Positions 1 through 9,700 of a stretch of 16,083 nt of DNA are shown piece after piece. Made by a program: the position numbers and the translations under genes. The DNA lies in contig JASHTO010000755.1 in the NCBI GenBank assembly GCA_030040515.1, positions 1-16,083 of the forward strand, given 5' to 3'. The notes under the pieces are model-generated. The model made no database searches, was not told the DNA's origin, and was given only the letters and a program-made list of their open reading frames with translations. This stretch comes from Terriglobia bacterium (GTDB lineage: Bacteria > Acidobacteriota > Terriglobia > UBA7540). Position 1 is the first letter of the stretch. Each line of letters opens with the position of its first letter.

Positions 1-62
1 GCGCGCCACTCTTCCATAAGTAGAGGCGGTCAAGTCTATGACCATCAGGCCACGTATTGAGC

Positions 63-2225
63 TTAGGGGAACATCACTTCCGCGGCGAACAAATCGAGGG
101 CGCTGCGATTGAGGCCCAGGATGGGCTCTCCGGCCGGAGTTATGCTGTAGAGCGCGCAGCGGTCCACACCTGACTTGAGGATTTCGGAGAATTCCGCCAC
201 CAATTCCACGCGCTGAGTCCGAGTATCGTATCGCGACAGCGGTTCGCCCTTGCCCAGCAGGTCCTGAAAGTACAGGTAGCGGCTGTCGGGCGACCACACG
301 CTGAATCCAAGCGCTGTGCCGTGTGCAATCACCTGCCAGTGTTTTGCCGTGACATCCCAAAGCTTAAGCTGGCTCTGGTCGTCCTGGGTCGCTGAAATAA
401 AGCGCCCATCGGGCGACCAGCGCGACATCGCGAGATGCTCGGAGCCGGGGATTTTTTCGGCGCGCCGGGTAGCGAAATCCACAATCAGCAACTCGATTCC
501 GGCAGGATCGGCGGGTTCCAGATCATGCGCCGCCACCAGGCTCAGGTCCTTGCCCGACCAATCCGCGTCGCGTATGCCCGTCATGCCCGGGAGCAGCGGC
601 TGCGGTGCTCCGCCATCGGCCGGCACGACATATATGGCGGGTGATCGGTCAGTGCCCCTGGCTCCAAAAGCGATCCATTTGGCGTCAGGCGACCAACGCG
701 GGAAGTTGGCGCCCGAGCCGGGTGGTATCAGTTCAACTCGTTCCCCTTTACCGTCGGCGCGGCTGCGAATCAGGCCGCTTCCCCTGATGTAGCACATCCA
801 CCGTCCGTCTCGCGAAAAACTCACGTGGGCGGCGCCCTCGCCGGCGAGAAGAGCCTGGAATTGCCGGGTGAGCGGATTGAAGCTCTGCAATTCCTCTCGC
901 CATGAACCATTATAAAAATAGATGTGCCGGCCATCGCGGCTGGGAGTGCCGCCAAACGGAGAATCGGGTCCATCGGTCAACTGGAATGGCCCGCGGGGAG
1001 TACGCCGCCAGATCGAGCCGCCTTCGCGCAGGGCCCATATATTCATGCGTCCGCCGTGCATGGAAGTGAAGACGTAATAACGCCCGTCGGGTGTCCAGGC
1101 GCCGCAGCACTCCGAGGCAGGACGGCTCCACGCGGGGAGCACTGGGTGCAGGCTTTGCCCATCGTTTGAAATCTCCCAAAGAGAATTCTCCGCATTGCTG
1201 AAGAGTTGGCCAACCGTGAAGCGCAGGCGGCGGCCGTCTGGTGACCACGCCAGCCAGGAAATTCCGTCCGGAAGATCAGCCAGCTTACGCGTTCCGGAGC
1301 CGCCAGCCTCCATCGACCACAAGGCCTGGTCACGAACGTAGGCGATCTTCAAGCCGTCCGGCGAAAAAACCGCCGAATGGCCGCTGATATTGCCAAGGCG
1401 CGTCGCACCTGCGCCTGGGGCAGGCATGATCCAAAGCTGCTGCTCGTCGCTTCGCTTCAGGAATGTTCCCAGCAGAAGCCGGGCATTGCCAGGAGAAACA
1501 TCCAGTACGGCAGCGTTCGGCCCGGGCGCCTCGACGCGCTGACCATCGCCTCCGCCCAGCGACGTTTGCATCAAGTTCCAATGCCCGCCATCGCGCTCCA
1601 GGTAGTAGACCCGCTCGCCATCCATCACCGGCTTGGCAGGAGTATCAATGCGCGAGCTGAGAGTCACGCGTTCGACATGCGTCACCTGCGGAGGGGGTAG
1701 AGGATTGAACCACCACAGGGCAAACAGTCCCCCGGAGACCGCCGCTCCCACGGATACGCGTCGAAGGAACCGCGTAACGCCAGTCGCTGTTCTTTCGTGG
1801 GTCCCTGATCCTGAATCCTGGCTCCTGGATGCTGACTCCTGACTTCTCTCCGCCGGCTGACAGACTGCCTCCTGATTCCCGTCACCCTTCGTCTCAATCT
1901 TGCCGACGAACCGGTACCCACGGCGGGGAACCGTTTCAATGAATTTGGGGGTTTCGGCCCTGTCGTCCAAGGCGGCACGAAGTTTGTTGATGGCAATATT
2001 CAGGCCGTTATTAAAGTCGCCGGCAGATTGCCCTGGCCACAGCCGCGCCTGGAGTTCCTGCCTGGTTATGAGTTCGCCCGGGTGCTCGAGCAGGATAGCC
2101 AGCAGGCGGGAGGGTTGGTCCGCCAGGCGGACATGCGTGCCATTCTTGCGCAGCTCGCCTGACCGCAGGTCACACTGGTAGCCGCCGAAGGAAATCGTCG
2201 GTTTCAAGGTGGCAGAGTCGCTCAT
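63..2225 (-). CDS. Winged-helix transcription regulator with membrane segment and TolB/PD40 repeats (CadC-like architecture)
   Basis: Predicted one-component membrane regulator of 720 residues. Residues 12-110 form an OmpR/PhoB-type winged helix; a conserved start (FGGYQCDLRSGELRKNG), recognition helix region (NNGLNIAINKLRAALDD) and wing (IETVPRRGYRFVG) are visible. A Ser/Gln-rich linker (about 120-150) leads to one membrane segment at 156-174 (VSVGAAVSGGLFALWWFN). The rest carries about nine PD40/WD40-like motifs such as FSPDGLKIAYV, WSPDGRRLRF, WTPDGRYYVF, FSRDGRWMCY and WSPDSRYLYF, which should fold as a TolB-like propeller outside the membrane. The family is greatly expanded in Acidobacteriota; ligands and target promoters are unknown. 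The ATG at 2225 puts the winged helix at the usual distance from the N-terminus, but no clear Shine-Dalgarno precedes it. It is divergent from the lipoprotein gene. Domain calls are firm; the sensory role is inferred. Confidence 0.92.
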   Translation of the reverse strand: MSDSATLKPTISFGGYQCDLRSGELRKNGTHVRLADQPSRLLAILLEHPGELITRQELQARLWPGQSAGDFNNGLNIAINKLRAALDDRAETPKFIETVPRRGYRFVGKIETKGDGNQEAVCQPAERSQESASRSQDSGSGTHERTATGVTRFLRRVSVGAAVSGGLFALWWFNPLPPPQVTHVERVTLSSRIDTPAKPVMDGERVYYLERDGGHWNLMQTSLGGGDGQRVEAPGPNAAVLDVSPGNARLLLGTFLKRSDEQQLWIMPAPGAGATRLGNISGHSAVFSPDGLKIAYVRDQALWSMEAGGSGTRKLADLPDGISWLAWSPDGRRLRFTVGQLFSNAENSLWEISNDGQSLHPVLPAWSRPASECCGAWTPDGRYYVFTSMHGGRMNIWALREGGSIWRRTPRGPFQLTDGPDSPFGGTPSRDGRHIYFYNGSWREELQSFNPLTRQFQALLAGEGAAHVSFSRDGRWMCYIRGSGLIRSRADGKGERVELIPPGSGANFPRWSPDAKWIAFGARGTDRSPAIYVVPADGGAPQPLLPGMTGIRDADWSGKDLSLVAAHDLEPADPAGIELLIVDFATRRAEKIPGSEHLAMSRWSPDGRFISATQDDQSQLKLWDVTAKHWQVIAHGTALGFSVWSPDSRYLYFQDLLGKGEPLSRYDTRTQRVELVAEFSEILKSGVDRCALYSITPAGEPILGLNRSALDLFAAEVMFP
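1803..1844. repeat. Six imperfect tandem 7-bp repeats inside the regulator gene
   Basis: Six consecutive heptamers fit the consensus CCTGRMT on the plus strand: CCCTGAT, CCTGAAT, CCTGGCT, CCTGGAT, GCTGACT, CCTGACT. On the coding (minus) strand they encode the linker around residues 128-141 (SQESASRSQDSGS) between winged helix and membrane segment. The unit is not a multiple of three, so gain or loss of one copy would shift the frame. Confidence 0.75.
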
Positions 2226-2282
2226 GGCACCAGCCGGTAGCGGCGAGTTCGCCTCGCCATTTGATCAATTTTGTGTGGGCAG

Positions 2283-2288
2283 AGTATA
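2283..2288 (-). promoter_or_regulatory. Possible -10 box of the winged-helix/PD40 gene
   Basis: On the minus strand TATACT, preceded by GC, resembles a sigma-70 -10 hexamer about 58 bases upstream of the start codon. No good -35 hexamer is visible 16-18 bases further upstream, so the assignment is weak. Confidence 0.3.
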
Positions 2289-2613
2289 GCACACCACCCA
2301 ACCTGCCGGATGGATATCGGGGGTCTTAAGAATAAAAAAAGGAAACTTTAAGGCGCCGTTTATTGACTCCGAAGGCAGGAGAGCGCGATCATTCGCCGAT
2401 TCGGGCAGACTTAATCATTTCTTTAAGCTGTTGCGCGGAGGGGCGCGCTATTTGGCTGTCCCGTCCAGGCGGGAGGGGCCACGAGCCGTCGGCTGAAGGC
2501 TTTGGGCGCAGGTCGCAAGGGCCGCCCCCAGGCGTCGGCTGGCTGGCGATCCCTGTCTGGCGCGCGGCGGTTCGCCGCACTTCGAGGCTTCGGCGAGTTC
2601 AGGAATTCGGAAC

Positions 2614-2619
2614 AGGAGG
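2614..2619 (+). promoter_or_regulatory. Strong Shine-Dalgarno that fixes the lipoprotein start
   Basis: AGGAGG lies four bases before the ATG at 2624. It supports that ATG over the in-frame alternative at 2363, which would add 87 residues of unlikely composition in front of an otherwise normal signal peptide. Confidence 0.8.
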
Positions 2620-2623
2620 AAGT

Positions 2624-3550
2624 ATGAACATTACTTCTTATGACGGGTCGGTTGGAAGGTTCTTTCGGCGAAACCTGGCTGCGCTGGCGGTGGTGGCGCT
2701 GGTGTTGGCCACCGCTGCGGCCGGTTGCGCGCAATCGCCCCCGGGCGGTGCGAAGACCACGACCCAATCTGCCGCGGCCGCCGCGCCGAAGACGGCGTCG
2801 AAGCCCTCCGCCAGCAACGGCATGAGCACCGGCATTAAGGTCCACGGCCACTGGACCATCAACATCCTCACCAAGGATGGCAAGCTGGTGAGCCATCATG
2901 AGTTTGAGAATAGCCTTGCGTACGGCGCACCGATCTTATCCAACCTTCTGGGAGGAAACGCCACGCCAGGCGGACTGGCGATTTTGCTGGGTGGAACTGC
3001 TTGCCCCTTAGGCCCCCTCAATACCCTCAGCGGGTTTCCGGCGACCTGCGCGATCGTCGTGGCGGGTAGCGCCATGGCGGTCACCAACTCCAGCGGAGGC
3101 ATGCCAGTTCTAAACGAAACGTTTCTTGTGAGCGGACAGCACACCGACCTTGTCATGTGCACGGACGTCGGCGCAAATTGCTCCGACACGCTGACCATTT
3201 CAAGCAACACCGGCACACCTTCCAACCCAGGTAGCCCGCTCTTAACACTATCGGGGACGTACAACGTATCCAGCAGTGCGCCCAGCGGAGCGTCGATAAG
3301 CGGTGTGGCAGTAACGGGCTACATTTGTTCACCCAGTACAACAATCGCTGCGTGCCAGGGCCCGGCGCCACAGGGAAACCCACCATACCTCGTTATCAAT
3401 GAGAGCATTCCGGCGCCTGGCGGTGGTGTTGGCACAGTGCTGTTCACGGCGATAACCCCAGCGATAACAGCAACGCCGCTTGCGACATCGATACCCGTTG
3501 GTGCGGGGCAGACTATTCAAGCTACGGTGGTGATTAGTTTTTCGTCGTGA
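2624..3550 (+). CDS. Predicted secreted lipoprotein of unknown function
   Basis: 308 residues from the ATG at 2624, chosen for the AGGAGG just upstream and because it puts a signal sequence at the N-terminus: basic n-region (GRFFRRN), hydrophobic core (LAALAVVALVLATAAA), then AAGC with Cys35 as a possible lipidation site. The -3 residue is Ala rather than Leu, so cleavage by signal peptidase I is also possible. An Ala/Thr/Pro-rich tether (36-70) precedes the body, which opens with GHWTINILTKDGKLVSHHEFENSL (75-98, shown here as two adjoining motifs GHWTINI and HHEFENSL) and ends in beta-rich Ser/Thr/Gly sequence with the terminal strand QATVVISFSS. I have the impression that proteins with a GHWTI...FENSL opening recur in Acidobacteriota, but no biochemical role is known to me. 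It lies 197 bp before the giant secreted-protein gene, same strand, with a large hairpin between. Confidence 0.82.
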   Translation: MNITSYDGSVGRFFRRNLAALAVVALVLATAAAGCAQSPPGGAKTTTQSAAAAAPKTASKPSASNGMSTGIKVHGHWTINILTKDGKLVSHHEFENSLAYGAPILSNLLGGNATPGGLAILLGGTACPLGPLNTLSGFPATCAIVVAGSAMAVTNSSGGMPVLNETFLVSGQHTDLVMCTDVGANCSDTLTISSNTGTPSNPGSPLLTLSGTYNVSSSAPSGASISGVAVTGYICSPSTTIAACQGPAPQGNPPYLVINESIPAPGGGVGTVLFTAITPAITATPLATSIPVGAGQTIQATVVISFSS

Positions 3551-3600
3551 GAAAGCTTAGGGGCGGCCCTCGGGCGTCCACAGGGGGTTCGCGAAGCGTT

Positions 3601-3723
3601 TTGGAGTGCGGCCGCGAAGCTGCCGCTTTCCATTAGGCGAGCGACGTGACATTCCCTTGAGCGTATGAAACACCGTCTGCAAAGGGCCGCAGCCAAGGCG
3701 GCAGCTTCGCGGCCGCACTCCAA
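3601..3723. repeat. Large perfect inverted repeat, REP-like or dispersed palindromic element
   Basis: Two 26-bp arms, 3601-3626 and 3698-3723, are perfect reverse complements (left arm begins TTGGAGTGCGGCCGCGAAGC). They are separated by 71 bp with no recognisable gene. The element sits between the lipoprotein stop and the giant gene's start, with only 24 bp left before the ATG. In RNA it would form a very stable stem and could terminate transcription or protect the upstream message. Whether it is dispersed in the genome cannot be seen from one window. Confidence 0.75.
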
Positions 3724-3747
3724 GGCGACTTCCGCCTAGCAGGCCAA

Positions 3748-6700
3748 ATGACAAACTCGGCCTTCAATACGATAAGCCGTCGCGAGCGAATAGCCGCTCG
3801 GGCTTTCGCCGTCGTGGCGGGTTTGCTGCTCGCACCACACATCGCGCCGGCACAGGACTTGCACCCGCCTGCATTGGCCAGCGGCCAACCGAAAGCGACC
3901 CACCCGCTGCCGGTCGCATACGGTCGCCTGCCGCTCGCCTTTGAGGCCAACCTCGGCCAGGCTGACCCGCGAGTGCAATTCCTCGCACGCGGATTAGGCT
4001 ACACGCTGCTTTTGACCGGGCCGGATGCGACGCTCCGACTGCTTCGGCCGAACGGCCAGTTTGACGACACGTTGCAATTGCACCTAGTGGGCGCGCGGCA
4101 CGCGGCGGCACGCGGAGACAACAGGCTCGAGTCGGTCACTAACTATTATATCGGCAACGATCCGCAGCACTGGCACACGAATGTTCCCAATTTCTCCGAG
4201 GTCACTTACGAGGACGTCTATCCGGGCGTTGGCCTGCGCTATTACGGGAAGCAGGGTGCTCTGGAAAACGATCTGGTCATTGCACCGGGCGCCGATCCCG
4301 GCCAGATCCGCCTGGCAATCGACGGCGCGCGAAGCCTGCGGTTGGATGACGACGGCAATCTGGTGATTGCGATCGCGCCTGGCGCTGCAAAAGCAACCGA
4401 ACGCCACGTGCTGCTGGGCCGGCCCGAGATTTACCAGGTTGTCGACGGAAAACGCCGAAAGGTTGCCGGCGGCTTTGTGATGCTGGCAGCGGAGGACGGC
4501 GCGGGAGAGCAACCGCATCCCCGCGAAATCGGCTTCACGCTCGGCGACTACGACCACACGCTGCCGCTGGTGATTGACCCGACGCTCAGCTACTCCTACT
4601 CGGCCACGGGCGGCTACTCGGTGCTTTACGGAGCAATGAGTACCACGAATGGGCCGACACTGAATGTCGATTCGGCCGGCGAAGCGGTGCTGGTGGGTGT
4701 GACCCTCAATTCAGTGCTGCAAACCACCGCCAACGCGACCCAAACCACTTGCGCCGCCGGAACCCCGCAAGGAAACACCACCTGCGATGGTCAAAGCATT
4801 TACATTGAGAAGTTCAACGCCACAGGCACGGCTTTGACCTTCGCCACTTATTTTGGGGGCGCTACCGAGAACGGCATAAGAGAAGTCGGCCCGGAGAGCA
4901 CCGCGATCGGCACGCTGGACGCCAATGACAACATTTACGTCACGGGGCAGACCAACGCCATCGACTTCCCCACCGAAGGTCCCTCAGGGGCCTTGCAGAC
5001 CACGGTCTCGGGAAACTATCTGTGCAAGTTCTATGGCACGGGCCAGAACGCCGGCCAACTTGAATACTCCACCTACTTGGGCGCGTCGGACATGATCATT
5101 TACGCCGTGGCGGCCGATTCCTCGGGCAATGCCTACGTGGGCGGCACCGACAACACCGGTGACAACGATTTTCCGATATCTCAGAACGCGCCGCCCTTGC
5201 TCTGTCCCACCACTTGCCAAGACGGCTTCATTCTCGGCGTGGAGCCGGACGGCAGTGGATATATGTATGGAGCCTACGTAGGAGGCAGCCAGGGCCCTAT
5301 GCGCAACGGCATCCTGGCAGCTTCCGCCTCCGTTCAGGCGCTCGCCAGTTATAGCACGGGAGGGTCATACCTCGCTGTAGGCGCTCTCACCTCCTTTACT
5401 GATATGCCGCTCACCACCGCATCTTATGCCCAGGCAGTCCAAACCTCGGGAAGCGGCTATGTCGCGCTTCTCGATCTGGGGAACACCGGCGCCAGCCAGT
5501 ACCTGTACGCCAGTTATCTTGGCGGGCCAGGGGCGGGCATTACAGCAGTGGGCCTAGCACCTGGGCCGGGAACGAATAATCTAAATCTCTACGCGGCTGG
5601 CCAGGACGATCCGGAGTCAAATCCTCTCGTTTTGCCGGTCACGCCGGGCGCGTTCGAGCCCTTGCCGGACTACGGATTTCCGGAGATTAACGGGGCCGGG
5701 CCGGGAAACGCTTACGTAGCCAGCTTTTCCTATAGTCCCCCAGCCTCGGTCGTGACCAACTACATCAGCTACCTGGGCGGCAGCGCCGACCAAGGCACCA
5801 CCATCAACGCCATCACCGGCGACCCATACGGCGACACCTGGGTGGCGGGTACGAACAGCGCCGGCGATTTTCCACTGCTCAATCCTCTCCCGGCGCTGGG
5901 CGAGTGCTCCAGCATAAATTCCTGCAATCAGACAGGGTTTGTCACCGAAATTAATCCCAACGGCACTGAGCTGCTCTTCTCCACGTTCCTGGGGGGCAAC
6001 ACGGATGAGGTGGTTTCCGGCCTGGCACTCGATTCCAGCGGAAACGTTTACGCCGCTGGATGGACGCAGTCGCCGAACTTCCCCGTGACTTCCGGCTCGC
6101 CTCAGTCGAGTTGCGGGACCGGCAGTTGTGTCCAGACCTGGTTTGTAACCAAGTTGGCGCCGCAGCAGGCGCCCGCGGGCCCAAACCTTACGTTTACGCT
6201 CAACGGGCCGACAGGGTCGTCTGTGCCAGGAGGCGGCACGATTAACTTTCCGCCGACTTTTGATTCTTTCACCCAAAGTCAGGTCATTACGGTGAACAAC
6301 ACCGCTAGCTCCGGGGCTAATTTGGCCGTCACCGCTGCGCGGACTGCCTACACGTACATAGCCCCCACCATCTACTACAACGATTACACCGTGTACCCAT
6401 ACGAGGCCGGAAGCACAACCGGCGATCTGCCCTGCATGACCATTTCCTTGACCCCCGTCTCAATTTCACCCAATGCAAGCTGCGATATGACGGTCAGTTG
6501 GACTCCGCAGGGTGGCGGAGGCCAGGAAAGTTCGTTGATCGAAATATTCGACGACGCGGCAAATATCTCCAGCCCACAGTATTTCTACCTGAATGGAACG
6601 GCGGTGAACGGCTCGGGCGCGAGTGTGACGCCCAGCCTGCTGAGCTTCGGGAATGTGCTCCTGGGCTCTACACTGACGGAGAACTTCACCATTACCAGCA

Positions 6701-9700
6701 CGGGCAATCAGGCTCTCGATTTCAACACCCCGACCTTCAGCCTTTCCGGATCATCGGACTTCAGCATTTCGAGCACGACCTGTGGGACATCGCTCGGCGC
6801 GGCGTATAGCTACACCTACACCCCATACTCCTGTACGGTCTCGATCAACTACTCGGCGATGGGCAATGGAGGAGTACCGGAAAGCGCGACATTGTCGGTC
6901 TCCGATAACAGCGCGTTGCCGGCCTCGCCGCAGACGGCGACGGCCACCGCGACAACTAATTATCCCGAGCCGCAATTGGTGTTGGTCCCGGCGTCGGTTG
7001 CGACCGGCATCAGCTTCCCTGCGACGGCGCAAGGTCTGCCCTCAGGGACCACTTCGTTCCGGATCGAGAATGAGGGCAACGCGACGCTTCAGTTCATTGT
7101 GCCCATTATCGTTTCGGGCGGAAACAGCGCCGACTTCCATGAAAGCGACACGTGCGGCGCCAACAACCCCCTCCCCGTCTACGAGAGTTGCACGGTTAGC
7201 CTTTATTTCCAGCCAACCCAGGCGAGCGGAACCAGCGAGTCTACAAACCTGCTCATTAACAACAATGATCCCACCACTCCGAGCTTGAACATCAGCCTGA
7301 GCGGGCAGTCGGCTACGCCGCCGGGTCCGCCTTCGTCGTTGCCCTTCCTCACCTCGACGGATAACTCCGTGCCGCCCGAGCCCAGCACCGCCCCGGCAGG
7401 ACTGCCAGCCATCAGCAACGGCGGGCAGTTTGTGGCGTTTTTCGACCCCGCAGGTTATAGCAGTGGTTTGAGCTCGAACCTGCCCAACTCACCCACCGGA
7501 AGCAGCGGCGCCTCTGGTCTGTATCTGCGCAACACCTGCGCCGGCCCCAACCCCCCCGCGAACTGCACTCAGTCGACGCAGTTCATCGCCTACAATCCCA
7601 GCGGCGCGCCGTGCTTCTTCTCAGCGTATGGTTCTCCCGGAGCAAATTTGCCCCCCGCCATCAGCAGCGATGGCCGGTTTGTGGCATTCAATGACTACAA
7701 CTGCTTCACCGGTTCTCCAGAGGCTCCTGAGGTAGCCGATGTCTTCCTGCGCGATACGCAGGGCCAAACAACTACTCAAATTACCGACCAGGGCGGCACG
7801 CCGATCACCGGCGGCTTCTCCATGAGCGCGAACGCAGAGTACTTCGGGTTCGCGTCCGACACCGAGGCGGTAAATCGAGGTTCGGGTGACACGAGTTGGC
7901 AGGCATACCTTAACATCACGGGATTCAGCTACGGGACACCAATGGGCACGCCGGCAACGCTGCTTGTTTCCCAGGACAACAACGGCAACGCGGACGGCAG
8001 TTACAACTCCGAATTCTTTGACATCACCACGCCCGCTGTCAGCCCGGATGGCAGATTCGTCGCCTTCTCGTCGCCCTGGAACGACCTTACGGGCGGCGGC
8101 CCGGCCAGTGACGGCTCCAGCCAGGTGTACCTGCGCGACAGCTGTGTGGGCGCGCCACAAGGGACATCGTGCACGCCCAAAACCATTCGAATTTCTTCGA
8201 GTCAATCCGGCAATCCCGGTACCAGCGGCAGGAGCGGCGTGGCATACTCCTATAATGGAAAGATCTATCCCGACATCGCCGTCTCTGCGGGTGGCCGTTA
8301 TGTGGCGTTCACTTCCTCAGCGCAGAACCTGCCGCAGCCGGCGAATGGCAATGGGTCCTACCCGGTGAAGGTCTATCTGGTTGACACCTGCCAAAGCTAC
8401 GGTGTCCCCATATCCTCCGGAAGTTGCAGTGGTGCCGGACCGGCCACACCTGTCCTGCTCTCATCGGCGGCGGGAGGGACAACTCCCGCGGCCGACAGCT
8501 TTGCGCCGCAGATATCCGTTGATGGTCGCATTGTCTCATTTCTGTCCTTTGCCCAGCTTACTTCAAGCTCGCCTGCCACTTCCTTCTCCTACCCGTACGA
8601 CTATCTATACGACACGTGTATCTCGAATGGCCAGGCCGTCACCACGACTCCCGCCTGCGTTACGGGCGTGCTGGGAGTGATTTCCTCGACCGTATCCGGC
8701 AGCCAGTCCACCGCGGCATCGGTCACGGGCGCTGTTCTTGATGGCAGCGGCCAGTTCGCCGCCTACACCTCCAACGCATCGACTTCGGAGATTTGGCTGA
8801 ATGGGACTACGGCGCCGCCCGCGACTCCCGCCCCGGTAGTCTTGCTTCCGCCCAGCACCAACTTCGGCAGTCTGGCCGTCGGCACGCCCAGCGCGGCTAT
8901 GCCAGTGGTTTTGATGAACATAGGGAATGCTAATTTGACGATGGGCACTCTAGCCCTGTCAGGCACGAATGTCGCGGACTTCAAGCTGAGCGGGGACGCT
9001 TGCAGCGGCGAGACGATTGGGTGGGTGGTGCCGAACAATACCTGCTCAGTGAGTGTGACCTTTACCCCCAGCTTGAGTACGGGTGAATCCGCCACACTGA
9101 ATTTCCCCGACAACGCCGGCGGCAGCCCGCAAATGGTGGGGCTGAGCGGCACGGGGACGGGCACGTCATCGGGGCCTCCGCCGGCTCTGGACGTCAGCCT
9201 CAATCCCTCGATGCTGCCCTTTCCACAACAGCTCATTGGCACTACCAGCGACATCCAGGGTGTGCTCTATACGAACCTTGGGACAGCCCAGCTTACGCTC
9301 AATAACGTGCAGATCGTGGGTCCGAATGCCGGCGACTTCAATATTGTGCCCGGTTCGGCGTGCGTGGTGAATTCCGTGCTGAATGAGAACTCCAGCTCGC
9401 CGCCCCTTCCCGTTGTCAGTCCGGCCACTTTGACTACTAACCTGGCATCCTATGCGTCGCAACTGGGCAATGACACTCAAAACTCCGCCCTCAACGTTCA
9501 ATCCATCGTCCAGCAGGCCCAAGCAACTTCCAGCCAGCTTCAGCAGGCAGGAACCAACTCGGGATTCGGCAACATCAGAAATCTAACATTGCAGCCGGGA
9601 AGCAGCGGAAGCGGCTGGGGCAACACCAGCAATACCGCCCTTGAGATCGGCGCACTCAGCCAAGCGAGTGCATCGGCGATCCTTGCCGGGGTGGCAATCT

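Larger units (their letters stand above)
2226..2623. other. Divergent intergenic region between regulator and lipoprotein genes
   Basis: About 400 bp with no gene I can support. It holds a short hairpin at 2242-2258 (GGCGAG/CTCGCC), 17 bases before the regulator start codon, and an A-rich stretch at 2331-2349. A second hairpin lies at 2564-2578 (GCGGCG, loop GTT, CGCCGC), in the probable leader of the lipoprotein gene. An open frame runs in from 2363 upstream of the lipoprotein start, but its residues are Gly/Arg/Pro-rich and look non-coding. The region should contain the promoters of both divergent genes. Confidence 0.6.

Noticed and set aside
2363..2623. 87-residue N-terminal extension of the lipoprotein
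   Set aside because: It has no ribosome site, unlikely composition, and would bury the signal peptide; the ATG at 2624 has AGGAGG at good spacing.
5617..6276. 219-residue minus-strand frame inside the giant gene
   Set aside because: Arg-rich shadow frame opposite SBBP repeats, with no family features.
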